Below are positions 1 to 7,654 of a stretch of DNA of 12,855 bases, piece after piece (position 1 is the first letter of the stretch; every line of letters starts with the position of its first letter). This stretch comes from an uncultured Anaerococcus sp. (GTDB lineage: Bacteria; Bacillota_A; Clostridia; Tissierellales; Peptoniphilaceae). Below the pieces are notes generated by a model. The model was not told the DNA's origin, did no database searches, and saw nothing but the letters and a program-made list of their open reading frames with translations. Both the position numbers and the translations under genes were made by a program. The stretch covers positions 1 through 12,855 of the forward strand of contig CABTWT010000024.1 of the NCBI GenBank assembly GCA_902488555.1, written 5' to 3'.

Positions 1-60
1 ATCAGCAAGTGGAGCAGATTTTTCTAATTCATTTTGCCTATTTAATTCAAATAAATCCAT
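1..60 (-). CDS. rarA: Probable replication-associated recombination protein A (RarA/MgsA AAA+ ATPase), N-terminal fragment
   Basis: Only the first 20 codons are in the window; the gene runs off the left edge. The peptide begins MDLFELNRQN and continues ELEKSAPLAD. This matches the typical RarA/MgsA N-terminus, which opens with MDLF and has an 'APLA(D/E)' element just before the AAA+ ATPase domain. The ATG at 60-58 is preceded by an AGGAAGG Shine-Dalgarno (SD) sequence with a 5-nt spacer, a convincing ribosome-binding site. RarA family proteins act at stalled replication forks. The gene follows nrdR by 58 nt on the same strand, with a hairpin and T-tract in between, so it may be read through from the division operon or separated from it. 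No catalytic motif is visible, so the call rests on N-terminal resemblance alone. Confidence 0.6.
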   Translation of the reverse strand, partial: MDLFELNRQNELEKSAPLAD

Positions 61-74
61 AAAAGCCTTCCTAT

Positions 75-117
75 AAAAAAAGAAGCTAGATTATAGCCTA
101 AGCCTTTCACTAGCATC
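75..117 (-). terminator. Possible intrinsic terminator or attenuator between nrdR and rarA
   Basis: On the minus strand, GCTAG (114-110) can pair with CTAGC (89-85). The stem extends past one mismatch by two more pairs (116-117 with 82-83). The loop is about 20 nt, and the stem is followed directly by TTC and then seven T residues (81-75). The stem is short and the loop long, so termination may be weak or partial. The T-tract ends just upstream of the rarA SD, so this could instead modulate read-through into rarA. Confidence 0.4.
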
Positions 118-118
118 T

Positions 119-568
119 TTAATCTTTTAAATTAAGTATTTCATCATAAAATGAATCGACATCTTTAAATTCTCTGTAAACTGAGGCAAAGCGTACATAT
201 GCAACTGGATCAAGATTTTTAAGCTCATCCATTACAAGTTCACCAATATAGGTTGAAGTAACTTCCTTTTTACCTGTATGGTTAATCTTTACTTCAACAT
301 TTTTGGCAACTTCTTCTATCTGATCCATGGAAACCGGTCTTTTTTGGCAGCTTTTCACAACCCCTGATATAATCTTAGATGGATTAAAAGACTCTCTTGT
401 TTCATCTTTTTTTATAACCATAATGGTATTATCTTCATACCTTTCATAGGTTGAAAATCTTTTATCACAATCTTCGCAAAGCCTTCTACGTCTGATAGCT
501 GTGTCATCTTCGGTGGCTCTTGAATCAAGAACTCTTGTATTATTTGAATGACAATAAGGGCATTTCAT
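119..568 (-). CDS. nrdR: Transcriptional repressor NrdR (ribonucleotide reductase regulator)
   Basis: NrdR is the ATP/dATP-sensing repressor of ribonucleotide reductase genes. The 149-residue product has the full family architecture and usual length (about 150). An N-terminal zinc ribbon begins MKCPYCHS, with C3, C6, C31 and C34 as the zinc ligands (CPYC and CEDC pairs) and a basic IRRRR stretch at residues 25-29. An ATP-cone domain follows from about residue 49 to 139, with the typical KRPVS segment near 77-80 and YVRFASVYR at 124-132. Its ATG starts one base after the ftsZ TAA. The SD inside the ftsZ tail is weak (TTAAAG), so translation is probably coupled to ftsZ. No ribonucleotide reductase gene or obvious NrdR box is in the window, so the regulon must lie elsewhere. 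The identification is secure. Confidence 0.96.
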   Translation of the reverse strand: MKCPYCHSNNTRVLDSRATEDDTAIRRRRLCEDCDKRFSTYERYEDNTIMVIKKDETRESFNPSKIISGVVKSCQKRPVSMDQIEEVAKNVEVKINHTGKKEVTSTYIGELVMDELKNLDPVAYVRFASVYREFKDVDSFYDEILNLKD

Positions 569-569
569 A

Positions 570-1670
570 TTACTTTAAGAAGTCTGGTAAATCTATATCG
601 TCAAATGGATTTTTCTTAGCCTTTGTTTCTTGATGTGCTCTTTGATTTCTTGGAGCTGATTCGTATTCGCTTCTTTGACTTCTGTGTGGGTTAAGGTCAT
701 CGCGACGTTTAGCTTGGTTATCAAAACCTGTTGCTATTACAGTAATCTTGATGTCTTCACCAAGAGATTCATCACTACCAACACCAAAGATGATATTTGC
801 ATCAGAATCGATATTATCGCGAATTAATTCTGCAGCTTCGTTTGCTTCCATCAAACCAACTTCAGCAGCAGTAACATTTAATAAGACTGCCTTTGCACCT
901 TCAATAGAAGTTTCTAGAAGTGGAGAATTGATAGCAGCTTTTGCAGCATCAACTGCTCTGTTTTCACCAGATGCACGACCAATACCCATGTGTGCTATAC
1001 CTTGGTCGCTCATGATAGATTCAACGTCAGCAAAGTCCAAGTTGATTACATTTGGTACTGCTATTAGTTCAGAAATACCTGAAACTGCATCCATCAAAAC
1101 TTGGTCAGCAAGTTTAAATGCATCTACCATTGATGTTCTTTTTTCTACTATTTGAAGAAGTCTATCATTTGGAATTGTAATAAGTGTATCAACATTTTCT
1201 TTAAGTCTTTCTACACCTGCTTCTGCTTGTGATTGTCTTTTTCTACCTTCGAATGTGAATGGTTTTGTAACAACACCTACAGTTAGTATTCCCAAATCCT
1301 TTGCAACATTTGCTACAATTGGAGCAGCACCTGTACCAGTACCACCACCCATTCCAGCAGTGATAAATACCATATCAGAACCCTTTAGAGATTCTGTGAT
1401 ATCATTTTTGCTTTCTTCAGCAGCTTTTTCTCCAACTTCTGGATTAGCTCCAGCACCAAGTCCACGTGTTAATTTTTCACCAATTTGTAGGCGAATATCT
1501 GCATTTGATTCTTGTAGAGTTTGCAAGTCTGTATTTACTGCTACAAATTCTACACCTGATAGTCCATTGTCTCTCATTCGGCTGATAGCGTTGTTTCCAC
1601 CGCCACCTACACCGATGACCTTTATCTTTGCTAATGCGCTATTGTCCATTTCCATATTAATGTTTGCCAT
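570..1670 (-). CDS. ftsZ: Cell division GTPase FtsZ
   Basis: FtsZ is the tubulin-like GTPase that polymerises into the cytokinetic Z-ring at midcell. With the start at 1670 the protein has 366 residues. Visible signatures are the N-terminal [12 protein letters not shown] nucleotide-binding segment (about 17-28), the tubulin signature GGGTGTG at 108-114, the T7 synergy loop NLDFAD (210-215) with catalytic D212 and D215, a variable basic and polar linker (about 320-355), and the conserved C-terminal peptide ending DLPDFLK that docks membrane anchors such as SepF or FtsA. Two in-frame ATGs exist. The one at 1685 (371 aa) has only AGAG abutting it. The one at 1670 has GGGGG five bases upstream, a usable SD with one G-U pair, so I prefer it. 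It lies 24 nt after divIB and 1 nt before nrdR. No ftsA precedes it, unlike many bacteria. Confidence 0.98.
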   Translation of the reverse strand: MANINMEMDNSALAKIKVIGVGGGGNNAISRMRDNGLSGVEFVAVNTDLQTLQESNADIRLQIGEKLTRGLGAGANPEVGEKAAEESKNDITESLKGSDMVFITAGMGGGTGTGAAPIVANVAKDLGILTVGVVTKPFTFEGRKRQSQAEAGVERLKENVDTLITIPNDRLLQIVEKRTSMVDAFKLADQVLMDAVSGISELIAVPNVINLDFADVESIMSDQGIAHMGIGRASGENRAVDAAKAAINSPLLETSIEGAKAVLLNVTAAEVGLMEANEAAELIRDNIDSDANIIFGVGSDESLGEDIKITVIATGFDNQAKRRDDLNPHRSQRSEYESAPRNQRAHQETKAKKNPFDDIDLPDFLK

Positions 1671-1694
1671 TGTTTCCCCCGTCATCTCTAATTT

Positions 1695-2525
1695 TTAATA
1701 ATTTAGATCTTCACTAAATGATTGATCGTCCACTTTTACTCTAGGATTCTTGCCATTATCTAGGTCTATTTGAACAGCAAGAACTCCCTTTTGATCTATA
1801 TCATTTAGGATTTTATCTAGTAATTTTAACTTATCACTAATATTGTTCAAATCACCGAATTTTACATCTATATCATTTAACATTATACCAATTTCTGCCT
1901 TATTTTCCAAATCTATTTCTTTTACCTTATCAATGTAGGAAAATTCCTGGATTGCCTTTACAAAATTGAGTGAAGCTTCCGAGCTAGTAAAGTTTTCGCC
2001 TGTTATATTTCTAAGCTTTGCTCCCCTTATTTTAATGAGTACATCATTATTTTCTTGGCTATTTTCTACAATCTTAGCCTTGTTGTCTATATAATAAGTC
2101 TTATCTTTTTCTTCCTGGTAAAAGAGCGGATAGCTTTCGTCTACTTCTATGGATAAAAGATTTGGAAAAACCTTCTTGATTTCTACCCCATCAACAGTGT
2201 CAATAGAACTAATCCTTTCTTCACTGTCAGCTATATTATAAGTCAATATATTTTCTCCAATAGGATTTGCCATCTGGCTTATAATTTGTTCATCACTTAT
2301 ATTTTTATTGCCGCTTATGTATATATCAGATATTTGCATAAAAGTATGGCTATATAAGCTGTAGAGAACAGTTAATAGAAATAATATGATGAGAAAAAAT
2401 ACAAAGGGCTTAGAAAATAACTTCTTCTCCTTTTCAAAGTTCCAATTATTTTTCTTGGCCACGTAAGTTTTCTTTATGGTTTTTCCATCTTTTTTTAAAT
2501 ATCTGTTGTCATTATTATTTTGCAT
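1695..2525 (-). CDS. divIB: Cell division protein DivIB/FtsQ
   Basis: This is a bitopic divisome protein that, by family knowledge, forms a complex with FtsL and DivIC and regulates septal wall synthesis. With the ATG at 2525 it has 276 residues. It shows a basic, polar cytoplasmic N-terminus (about 1-37), one transmembrane helix (about 39-60, FVFFLIILFLLTVLY core), an extracellular FtsQ-type POTRA domain starting at ISDIYISGN (about 65-135), and a beta domain to about residue 260. A short acidic tail ends SFSEDLNY. The open frame extends upstream to a TTG at 2534 (279 aa, with GGAA about 6 nt upstream). The ATG has only a GGTAAAG-like site. Either start overlaps the end of murG (11 or 20 nt), so translation is probably coupled and the exact start is uncertain. 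Sequence conservation in this family is low; position between murG and ftsZ plus the architecture support the call. Confidence 0.9.
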   Translation of the reverse strand: MQNNNDNRYLKKDGKTIKKTYVAKKNNWNFEKEKKLFSKPFVFFLIILFLLTVLYSLYSHTFMQISDIYISGNKNISDEQIISQMANPIGENILTYNIADSEERISSIDTVDGVEIKKVFPNLLSIEVDESYPLFYQEEKDKTYYIDNKAKIVENSQENNDVLIKIRGAKLRNITGENFTSSEASLNFVKAIQEFSYIDKVKEIDLENKAEIGIMLNDIDVKFGDLNNISDKLKLLDKILNDIDQKGVLAVQIDLDNGKNPRVKVDDQSFSEDLNY

Positions 2526-3609
2526 CTTTACCAACTAATTCCAATACTAAGTCTAGAATCTTATCACTAGCATCCTCATCTGCAAGAGATCCTGCAGCCT
2601 TGCCCATAGCTTCTAGTTTGTTTTTGTCATCTATTATTGAAACAATATCATCATATAATATTTTACCATCAAGATTTTTTTCTAAGATCATAAGGGCTGC
2701 ACCATTGTCTACATAAGTTTGTGCATTATATTGTTGGTGATTTTCTGTGGTATAAGCTTTAGGTATCAAAATAGACGGTTTCTTGACTGCAGATATTTCA
2801 GCAAGACTCATGGCCCCACTTGATGCTATTACCAAATCACTTACTGCGTAAAATAAGTCTATATTATCAATGTAGGAAAAAGCCTTAATATAAGGATTAT
2901 CAGTGACTTCTTCGTTAAATTTATCATAGTTGCGTCTACCTGTTTGATGAAGTAGATAAAATTCATCCTTTAAAATCTTTGAAAGTTCTATTACTGCCTT
3001 ATTTAGGGCGTATGAACCGTTTGATCCACCAAAGGAAAACACTACAGGTCTATCTTTCTTGATGCCAAGCTTTGCTAAGTCCTCGTCAGTAAAAGTTTCC
3101 TTGAAGTTTGTCCTAACAGGATTGCCTGTCACGACAATATTATCCTTGTATTTTAAGTGTCTTTTGGCTTGCGGATAAGATATACATAGGTAATCTACTC
3201 TTTTTGATAGGAATTTGGATGTTACTCCTGGATATGAATTTGATTCGTGGATAATAGTAGGAACATTAGCCTTAGATGCCTTATATATAATAGGCCCGCA
3301 GACATAGCCACCAGTTCCAATAGCTATATCCGGCTTAAATTCTTTGACTATTTTTCGTGCAGCCTTAAATCCCTTCATATTTTTGGATAAGGATTTGAAA
3401 AATCTTTTGTTAATCTTTCTAGGTAAGCCCATACCATCAATAGGCTTAAAATCGTAGCCATATTTTTTTGCTATAGCCTCTTCTGGACCACCTTTTATAC
3501 CAACATAAAGAATCTCACAGTTTTCAATATTAGCTTGTAATTTTTGGGCGATGGCTATGGCTGGATATATATGTCCACCTGTTCCACCACCTGACATTAT
3601 TACTCTCAT
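2515..3609 (-). CDS. murG: UDP-GlcNAc:lipid I N-acetylglucosaminyltransferase MurG
   Basis: MurG transfers GlcNAc from UDP-GlcNAc to undecaprenyl-PP-MurNAc-pentapeptide (lipid I), giving lipid II on the inner membrane face. The 364-residue product is a normal-length GT28-type GT-B fold. The N-terminal glycine-rich loop SGGGTGGHIYP (6-16) contains the essential GGTGGH. HESNSYPG (121-128) is the acceptor-side motif. GGSNGSYALN (194-203) opens the C-terminal lobe. The donor-binding block runs from SSGAMSLAE (263-271) through ILIPKAYTTENHQ (280-292) to NA (295-296). The arginine common before GA in other MurGs (RAGA/RSGA) is serine here. The start ATG overlaps the murD TGA as ATGA, diagnostic of coupled translation. 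Downstream, divIB starts inside the last codons of murG. ftsW and murC, common flanks of murG in Firmicutes, are absent. Confidence 0.97.
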   Translation of the reverse strand: MRVIMSGGGTGGHIYPAIAIAQKLQANIENCEILYVGIKGGPEEAIAKKYGYDFKPIDGMGLPRKINKRFFKSLSKNMKGFKAARKIVKEFKPDIAIGTGGYVCGPIIYKASKANVPTIIHESNSYPGVTSKFLSKRVDYLCISYPQAKRHLKYKDNIVVTGNPVRTNFKETFTDEDLAKLGIKKDRPVVFSFGGSNGSYALNKAVIELSKILKDEFYLLHQTGRRNYDKFNEEVTDNPYIKAFSYIDNIDLFYAVSDLVIASSGAMSLAEISAVKKPSILIPKAYTTENHQQYNAQTYVDNGAALMILEKNLDGKILYDDIVSIIDDKNKLEAMGKAAGSLADEDASDKILDLVLELVGKDAK

Positions 3610-4931
3610 TTAATATTTCCTTTGTACTTATCAATCTTTTCTTTAAAGTCTATACCCCTAGTTTGGTAGGAATCGTACATGTCCCAGCTTGCACTAGCTG
3701 GTGATAGCAAGATGATATCAGATCTTTCTGCTATGCTTACAGCATATCTTACAGCCTGGTCCATATCATCAACTACTTTATATTTAACAGAATATTTTTG
3801 GCACAAATCTTTTAGAATTTCCTTAGTTTCGCCAAGAATAATCATTTCTTTGCCATTTTTTGTAAAGGCTTTTACATAGTCACTATAGTCAATTTTCTTG
3901 TCATAGCCGCCAGCTATTATAATTATAGGATCTGTGAAGCTATTTATTGCCTTTATAGAACTATCGACATTAGTCCCCTTAGAATCATTATATATCTTAA
4001 CACCACTAACTTCATCTACAAATTCTAGGCGGTGTTCTATAGAAACGAAGGTCTTGCTTGCTTTTGCTATTTGGTCAAAACCTAGTCCAAATAGGTAAGT
4101 TTCAAGGATAGCTGCCATCAAATTTTCATAATTATGGTTTCCAATTATCTTTAAATCTTTGACATCTAAGACTTCAACTGATTTCTCATCTTCATTAAAT
4201 ATTATCTTGTCATTTTCTAAGTACAGACCCTTTGCTAGCTTTGTCTTGCTAGAAAATTCGTAGATATTGGCCTTAAACTTATCCTTGTTCTTAGCTAAAA
4301 TCTCATCATCATGGTTGATGATCAAATAATCATTGGCATCTTGGTTTATTGCAATATTAAATTTGGAATTTATATAATCTTCATAAGAACCATGCCAGTC
4401 TATATGATCTGGGCTGATATTTAGTATAGCTCCTATGTGAGGGTGGTATGAATATGTGTCTTTTAATTGAAAAGATGATAATTCTTCAACAAAAACAGCA
4501 TCATTATTTTTCATCTTCCACAAAATACCCTCGCCAATATTACCTACAGATATGGCTCTAATTCCATTTTCATTTAATATATGACTAATCATAGAAGTTG
4601 TAGAAGTCTTACCATTGGTCCCAGTAATAGCTAAAAATTTCTTATCAGGAAAAAGCCTATAAGATAATTCTATATCTGATATAATTTCATATTTCTGGGC
4701 CAATCTTACCAATAAATCGTCACTAGGCTTGATTCCTGGAGATTTCACTACAAAATCATAGTCAATATCCATGATTTTTGAATCAGAAATAGGGCTATAC
4801 TCATAGCCCTCCAATTGTTCAATCTCTATTTTATTTTTATCATAAGTATAAACTTGATAGTCCATTTCAGCTAAGCATTTAACTGTGGATATACCACTGA
4901 CACCAAGTCCGTATACTAAAACTTTTCTCAT
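3606..4931 (-). CDS. murD: UDP-N-acetylmuramoylalanine--D-glutamate ligase MurD
   Basis: MurD is the cytoplasmic Mur ligase that adds D-glutamate to UDP-MurNAc-L-Ala using ATP. With the ATG at 4931 it has 441 residues, the usual size. The N-terminal Rossmann-like domain carries VYGLGVSG (5-12) and KSPGI (about 63-67). The central ATPase domain has the P-loop GTNGKTST (104-111) and the ISPDHIDWHG segment. The C-terminal domain has EHRLEFV, NDSKGTN and a SPASASWD-to-RGIDFK block characteristic of MurD among the Mur ligases; the usual cysteine of SPACAS is serine. A longer frame reaches an ATG at 4958 but has no SD there. The 4931 ATG has GGTGG with a 7-nt spacer and forms an ATGA overlap with the mraY stop, so I chose it. 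MurC, which makes its substrate, is not encoded nearby. Confidence 0.97.
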   Translation of the reverse strand: MRKVLVYGLGVSGISTVKCLAEMDYQVYTYDKNKIEIEQLEGYEYSPISDSKIMDIDYDFVVKSPGIKPSDDLLVRLAQKYEIISDIELSYRLFPDKKFLAITGTNGKTSTTSMISHILNENGIRAISVGNIGEGILWKMKNNDAVFVEELSSFQLKDTYSYHPHIGAILNISPDHIDWHGSYEDYINSKFNIAINQDANDYLIINHDDEILAKNKDKFKANIYEFSSKTKLAKGLYLENDKIIFNEDEKSVEVLDVKDLKIIGNHNYENLMAAILETYLFGLGFDQIAKASKTFVSIEHRLEFVDEVSGVKIYNDSKGTNVDSSIKAINSFTDPIIIIAGGYDKKIDYSDYVKAFTKNGKEMIILGETKEILKDLCQKYSVKYKVVDDMDQAVRYAVSIAERSDIILLSPASASWDMYDSYQTRGIDFKEKIDKYKGNIK

Positions 4932-5878
4932 AAAATTGCCACCAAAGTTATTAAACATAATAAAACACTAACTATTGTAAAGCCACTTACAATTTTTGGC
5001 TCCTTGTATCCTTTTAACTCAAAGTGATGGTGGATTGGAGTCATCAAAAATACTCTTTTCTTGTTTCTGTGCCTATATGAGAAAACTTGAATCATTACTG
5101 ATAAAGTTTCCATCACATAAACTCCACCAAATATCACTAGGTAGATTGGAATTCTTTCAATAATAGCAAGAGCCACAACTGCCCCACCAATTGCCATAGA
5201 TCCTGTATCACCCATGAATACTGATGCTGGATTTGAGTTAAATAACAAAAATCCTAAAAGTACTCCAAACATTATCATAGAAAATATTCTTGATGAGTCT
5301 TTTGTGCTTATCAAAAACAAGGTGATAAAGACTGGAAGTGATACGCTTGTAGCAAGTCCATCTAGGCCGTCTGTTAAGTTCACGGCATTTGTTGTTCCTA
5401 CTATGATAAATATCAAGATAGGAAAACCTAGGATACTAACAGATAGAGGATAGTTAGAAAATGGTATTGTCATCTTCATAACACTATCTTTATCGTTGAT
5501 AAAAGCTAATATTGTAATAAGTATAGCTAGGCCAAATTGTAGTATTATTTTTTGTTTTGGGTTTAATCCTTCAGATTGTTTTAAAACTAGTTTTCTATAG
5601 TCGTCTATAAAACCTATAGCTCCGTAGCCAAGAAATGCAATTATTATAATTGCAGAACTTAGATTAAATGGAACATAAATTAAAGTTATCAAAAATGCGG
5701 CTATCAAAAATATTATTCCACCCATGGTAGGTGTGCCTGCTTTTTGGTAGTGGCTTTTTGGACCTTCTTTTCTAATGTTTTGTCCCACCTTCATATTTTT
5801 TAGTATGGGTACAATAGCAAAGCCTAAAACTATAGAAGATAAAATACTAATAATAGCAATCTTAAACATATCTGTCAT
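4928..5878 (-). CDS. mraY: Phospho-N-acetylmuramoyl-pentapeptide-transferase MraY
   Basis: MraY is the integral membrane enzyme that transfers phospho-MurNAc-pentapeptide to undecaprenyl phosphate, forming lipid I, the substrate of MurG. The 316-residue protein is slightly short for the family (about 320-360) but complete. It has roughly ten hydrophobic helices, beginning with residues 5-25. Visible signatures are GPKSHYQKAGTPTMGG (39-54), the aspartate pair D92-D93 in GFIDDYRK, NLTDGLDGLA (167-176) with the Mg2+ site region, NPASVFMGDTGS (216-227) and the histidine motif TPIHHHFELKG (280-290). Translation starts one base after the ftsL TAA, with AAGG 8 nt upstream. An inner ATG at 5869 lacks an SD and was not chosen. 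The gene overlaps murD by ATGA. Confidence 0.98.
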   Translation of the reverse strand: MTDMFKIAIISILSSIVLGFAIVPILKNMKVGQNIRKEGPKSHYQKAGTPTMGGIIFLIAAFLITLIYVPFNLSSAIIIIAFLGYGAIGFIDDYRKLVLKQSEGLNPKQKIILQFGLAILITILAFINDKDSVMKMTIPFSNYPLSVSILGFPILIFIIVGTTNAVNLTDGLDGLATSVSLPVFITLFLISTKDSSRIFSMIMFGVLLGFLLFNSNPASVFMGDTGSMAIGGAVVALAIIERIPIYLVIFGGVYVMETLSVMIQVFSYRHRNKKRVFLMTPIHHHFELKGYKEPKIVSGFTIVSVLLCLITLVAIL

Positions 5879-5879
5879 A

Positions 5880-6281
5880 TTAATTACCTTCTAAGTTCCT
5901 TATAGGAGTTTCATTTTTTGCATATACCATACCAAGTTCTTCCATAGCATAGCGTTGAATCCTGTTTAAATCAACAGAATTCTCTAGTTTTGCTTCTAAA
6001 CGATCTCTCTTTAATTCTTTTGTTATTACTTGATTCATAAGAGTATTATACTCAATTCTCTTAGCTTTCAATGCTTTTCTTTTATTAATATTAAAATATG
6101 ATAAACTTACAATAATTGCCAATGATAATAAAATCAAAGTGCTTTTTAGTCTTCTATCCTTTTTTCTAAGCATCTTGTTCTTATGCTTTTGACTATATCT
6201 AGGATTATCAGAAACTTTAAGCCTTTTTCTATTATGATTGGTGTTTATTGAAGTTTTATTTAAAGTTTTGCTATAATTCAT
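5880..6281 (-). CDS. ftsL: Cell division protein FtsL
   Basis: This is a small bitopic membrane protein of the FtsL family. FtsL partners DivIB and DivIC in the divisome and, by family knowledge, activates the FtsW-FtsI septal synthase. From the ATG at 6281 it has 133 residues: a very basic N-terminal cytoplasmic tail (about 1-47, rich in K, R and N), one transmembrane helix (about 48-66, core STLILLSLAIIVSLSYF), and an extracytoplasmic coiled coil (about 68-110). It ends in a segment that includes AMEELGMVYA, typical of FtsL/DivIC proteins. The frame extends to an ATG at 6299 that overlaps rsmH and has a poor SD. The 6281 ATG has AGAGGG with a 7-nt spacer and starts 2 nt after the rsmH stop. 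Sequence conservation is low, so topology and position between rsmH and mraY carry the call. The usual next gene, ftsI/pbpB, is missing. Confidence 0.9.
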   Translation of the reverse strand: MNYSKTLNKTSINTNHNRKRLKVSDNPRYSQKHKNKMLRKKDRRLKSTLILLSLAIIVSLSYFNINKRKALKAKRIEYNTLMNQVITKELKRDRLEAKLENSVDLNRIQRYAMEELGMVYAKNETPIRNLEGN

Positions 6282-6283
6282 GA

Positions 6284-7204
6284 TTAAACCCTCTGACATA
6301 CTCTAAGCTTGGCGCTTTTTGATCTAGAATTTTCACTTAATTCTTTCTTTCCTGCAACAATAGGTTTGTTGGTGATAATCTTTACTTTCCTAACAGTATC
6401 ACAAACGCATACTGGAAGTCCTGGCGGACAAGTACAGTCCTTTTCTAATTCCTTGAACTTGTTTTTTACTATCCTATCTTCTAGTGAGTGAAATGTTATG
6501 ATACAAAGTCTACCACCAACATTTAGATGATCAACCACATCTTCTATAGTATTTTCCAATACTTCTAGTTCCCTATTAACTTCAATACGTAGGGCTTGAA
6601 AAACCCTTTTTTCTGGATGAGCTTCCTTACTTCTTACTGATTTGTTAACTATATCTCTTAATTTGAAAGTCGTATCTATTCGCTGTTTATTTCTATAATC
6701 GACAATGTTTCTAGCTATAGTTTTAGAAAATCTTTCCTCCCCATATTTGGAAAAAATCTCAGTTAGTTCTTCTTTGGAATACTCGTTTACTATCTTTTCT
6801 GCTGTTAACTCATTTTCGACATCCATTCTCATATCAAGTGGCCCATCGTGCATATAAGAAAATCCACGATCAGCGTTGTCAATCTGATATGAGCTGACAC
6901 CAATATCCATCAAAGCACCATCTATTTTTGAAATATTCAAATCTTTCAAAGTCGATTCAAAATTTTCAAAATTGGTATTGACGTAAATAACGTTTGAAAA
7001 ATCCTTAAGATTTTCCTTTGCAGCCATTATAGCTTCCATATCTTGGTCAAAGGCAATAAGTCTACCCTTATCAGATAATTTTCCCAAGATTCTCTTGCTA
7101 TGGCCACCCTTGCCAAGTGTAAGGTCAGCATAAATTCCATCAGGTTTTATATTTAAATTTTCTATTGTTTCTTCTGGTAAAACAGAAATATGTTCAAATT
7201 CCAT
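6284..7204 (-). CDS. rsmH: 16S rRNA (cytosine1402-N4)-methyltransferase RsmH (MraW)
   Basis: RsmH is the SAM-dependent enzyme that N4-methylates C1402 of 16S rRNA in the ribosomal P-site. The 306-residue product is full length. The N-terminus MEFEHISVLPEE is typical. SAM motif I reads DLTLGKGGHS (27-36), with the acidic FDQD of motif II at 52-55. DMRMD (124-128), ALRIEVNREL (204-213), SLEDRIVK (240-247), the cysteine-rich CPPGLPVCVC (259-268) and the C-terminal RSKSAKLRV (294-302) are all family hallmarks. It begins 2 nt after the mraZ stop with a GGATG SD, and ftsL starts 2 nt after it. In family context this gene is almost always second in the dcw cluster, behind mraZ, as here. Confidence 0.98.
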   Translation of the reverse strand: MEFEHISVLPEETIENLNIKPDGIYADLTLGKGGHSKRILGKLSDKGRLIAFDQDMEAIMAAKENLKDFSNVIYVNTNFENFESTLKDLNISKIDGALMDIGVSSYQIDNADRGFSYMHDGPLDMRMDVENELTAEKIVNEYSKEELTEIFSKYGEERFSKTIARNIVDYRNKQRIDTTFKLRDIVNKSVRSKEAHPEKRVFQALRIEVNRELEVLENTIEDVVDHLNVGGRLCIITFHSLEDRIVKNKFKELEKDCTCPPGLPVCVCDTVRKVKIITNKPIVAGKKELSENSRSKSAKLRVCQRV

Positions 7205-7206
7205 AA

Positions 7207-7620
7207 TTATTCATCCATAATATCGGATAAATTCACCTCGACTTCATTTATATAAGCTTGCCATGTATCCACATCCCACAGCTCAATTGTTGTGTTGTTG
7301 CCGATAATCATAGCCTCGCTTTCGATGTTTGCATAATCTCTTAAATTCTTATTTAGCAAAACTCTGCCTTGTTTGTCTAGACTAGTTTTGATTGTGGATG
7401 AAAAAAACAGTCTTTTTATGGCCCTATTTTTTTTGTTTTCATTTATGAGATTATCAAGCCTTACGCTTTGCTTATCAAATTCATCCTTGGTATATATCAC
7501 CAAAGAATTCTCTGGTCCCTTAGTGATAAAAAATTCTTCAGTCAAATCATCACGAAATTCACTAGGAATCATTATTCTATTTTTTGAATCTAGCTTGTGA
7601 GTAAATTCTCCTAAAAACAT
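7207..7620 (-). CDS. mraZ: Transcriptional regulator MraZ
   Basis: MraZ is a DNA-binding regulator with two tandem SpoVT/AbrB-like (swapped-hairpin) domains, forming ring-shaped oligomers that bind repeats upstream of its own operon. The 137-residue protein shows the first domain with HKLDSKNRIMIPSEFR (8-23) and the second with LDKQGRVLLNKNLRDYA (81-97). These are the paired DxK(G)R motifs of the family. The first motif has N for the usual G, and the second has N where proline is common (VLLN). It is the first gene of the dcw operon. The ATG at 7620 is preceded by GGTGG with a 6-nt spacer, and that same GGTGG is the third unit of the predicted MraZ operator. The final four residues are acidic. 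The assignment is firm. Confidence 0.97.
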   Translation of the reverse strand: MFLGEFTHKLDSKNRIMIPSEFRDDLTEEFFITKGPENSLVIYTKDEFDKQSVRLDNLINENKKNRAIKRLFFSSTIKTSLDKQGRVLLNKNLRDYANIESEAMIIGNNTTIELWDVDTWQAYINEVEVNLSDIMDE

Positions 7621-7626
7621 TTCTTA

Positions 7627-7652
7627 CCACCATAAACCACTTTAATCCACTT
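7627..7652 (-). promoter_or_regulatory. Predicted MraZ operator: three GTGG repeats at 10-nt period
   Basis: On the minus strand, GTGG occurs at 7650-7647, 7640-7637 and 7630-7627, exactly 10 nt apart. Two are preceded by AA (AAGTGG, AAAGTGG) and the third reads ATGGTGG. Known MraZ-binding sites are tandem GTGG-containing direct repeats with about 10-nt spacing just upstream of mraZ, so spacing, sequence and position all match. The repeats lie just downstream of the predicted transcription start, and the last one doubles as the mraZ SD. Bound MraZ would therefore block early transcription; this is inference. Confidence 0.75.
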
Positions 7653-7654
7653 CG

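Noticed and set aside
748..1698. Two plus-strand open frames (748-1155 and 1255-1698) opposite ftsZ.
   Set aside because: They are antisense shadows of the strongly conserved ftsZ sequence, with Ser/Pro-rich low-information translations and no RBS or family resemblance.
2797..2823. MurG has SSGA where many homologues have RAGA or RSGA, and MurD has SPASAS for SPACAS.
   Set aside because: Single substitutions in otherwise intact motif blocks. Close relatives may share them, and nothing indicates loss of function.
1927..2880. A 17-nt exact direct repeat (ttatcaatgtaggaaaa) at 1927-1943 in divIB and 2864-2880 in murG.
   Set aside because: Both copies are read in the same frame as F-S-Y-I-D, a plausible chance or codon-usage coincidence in AT-rich coding DNA. 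There is no further flanking identity, so I do not call it a repeat element.
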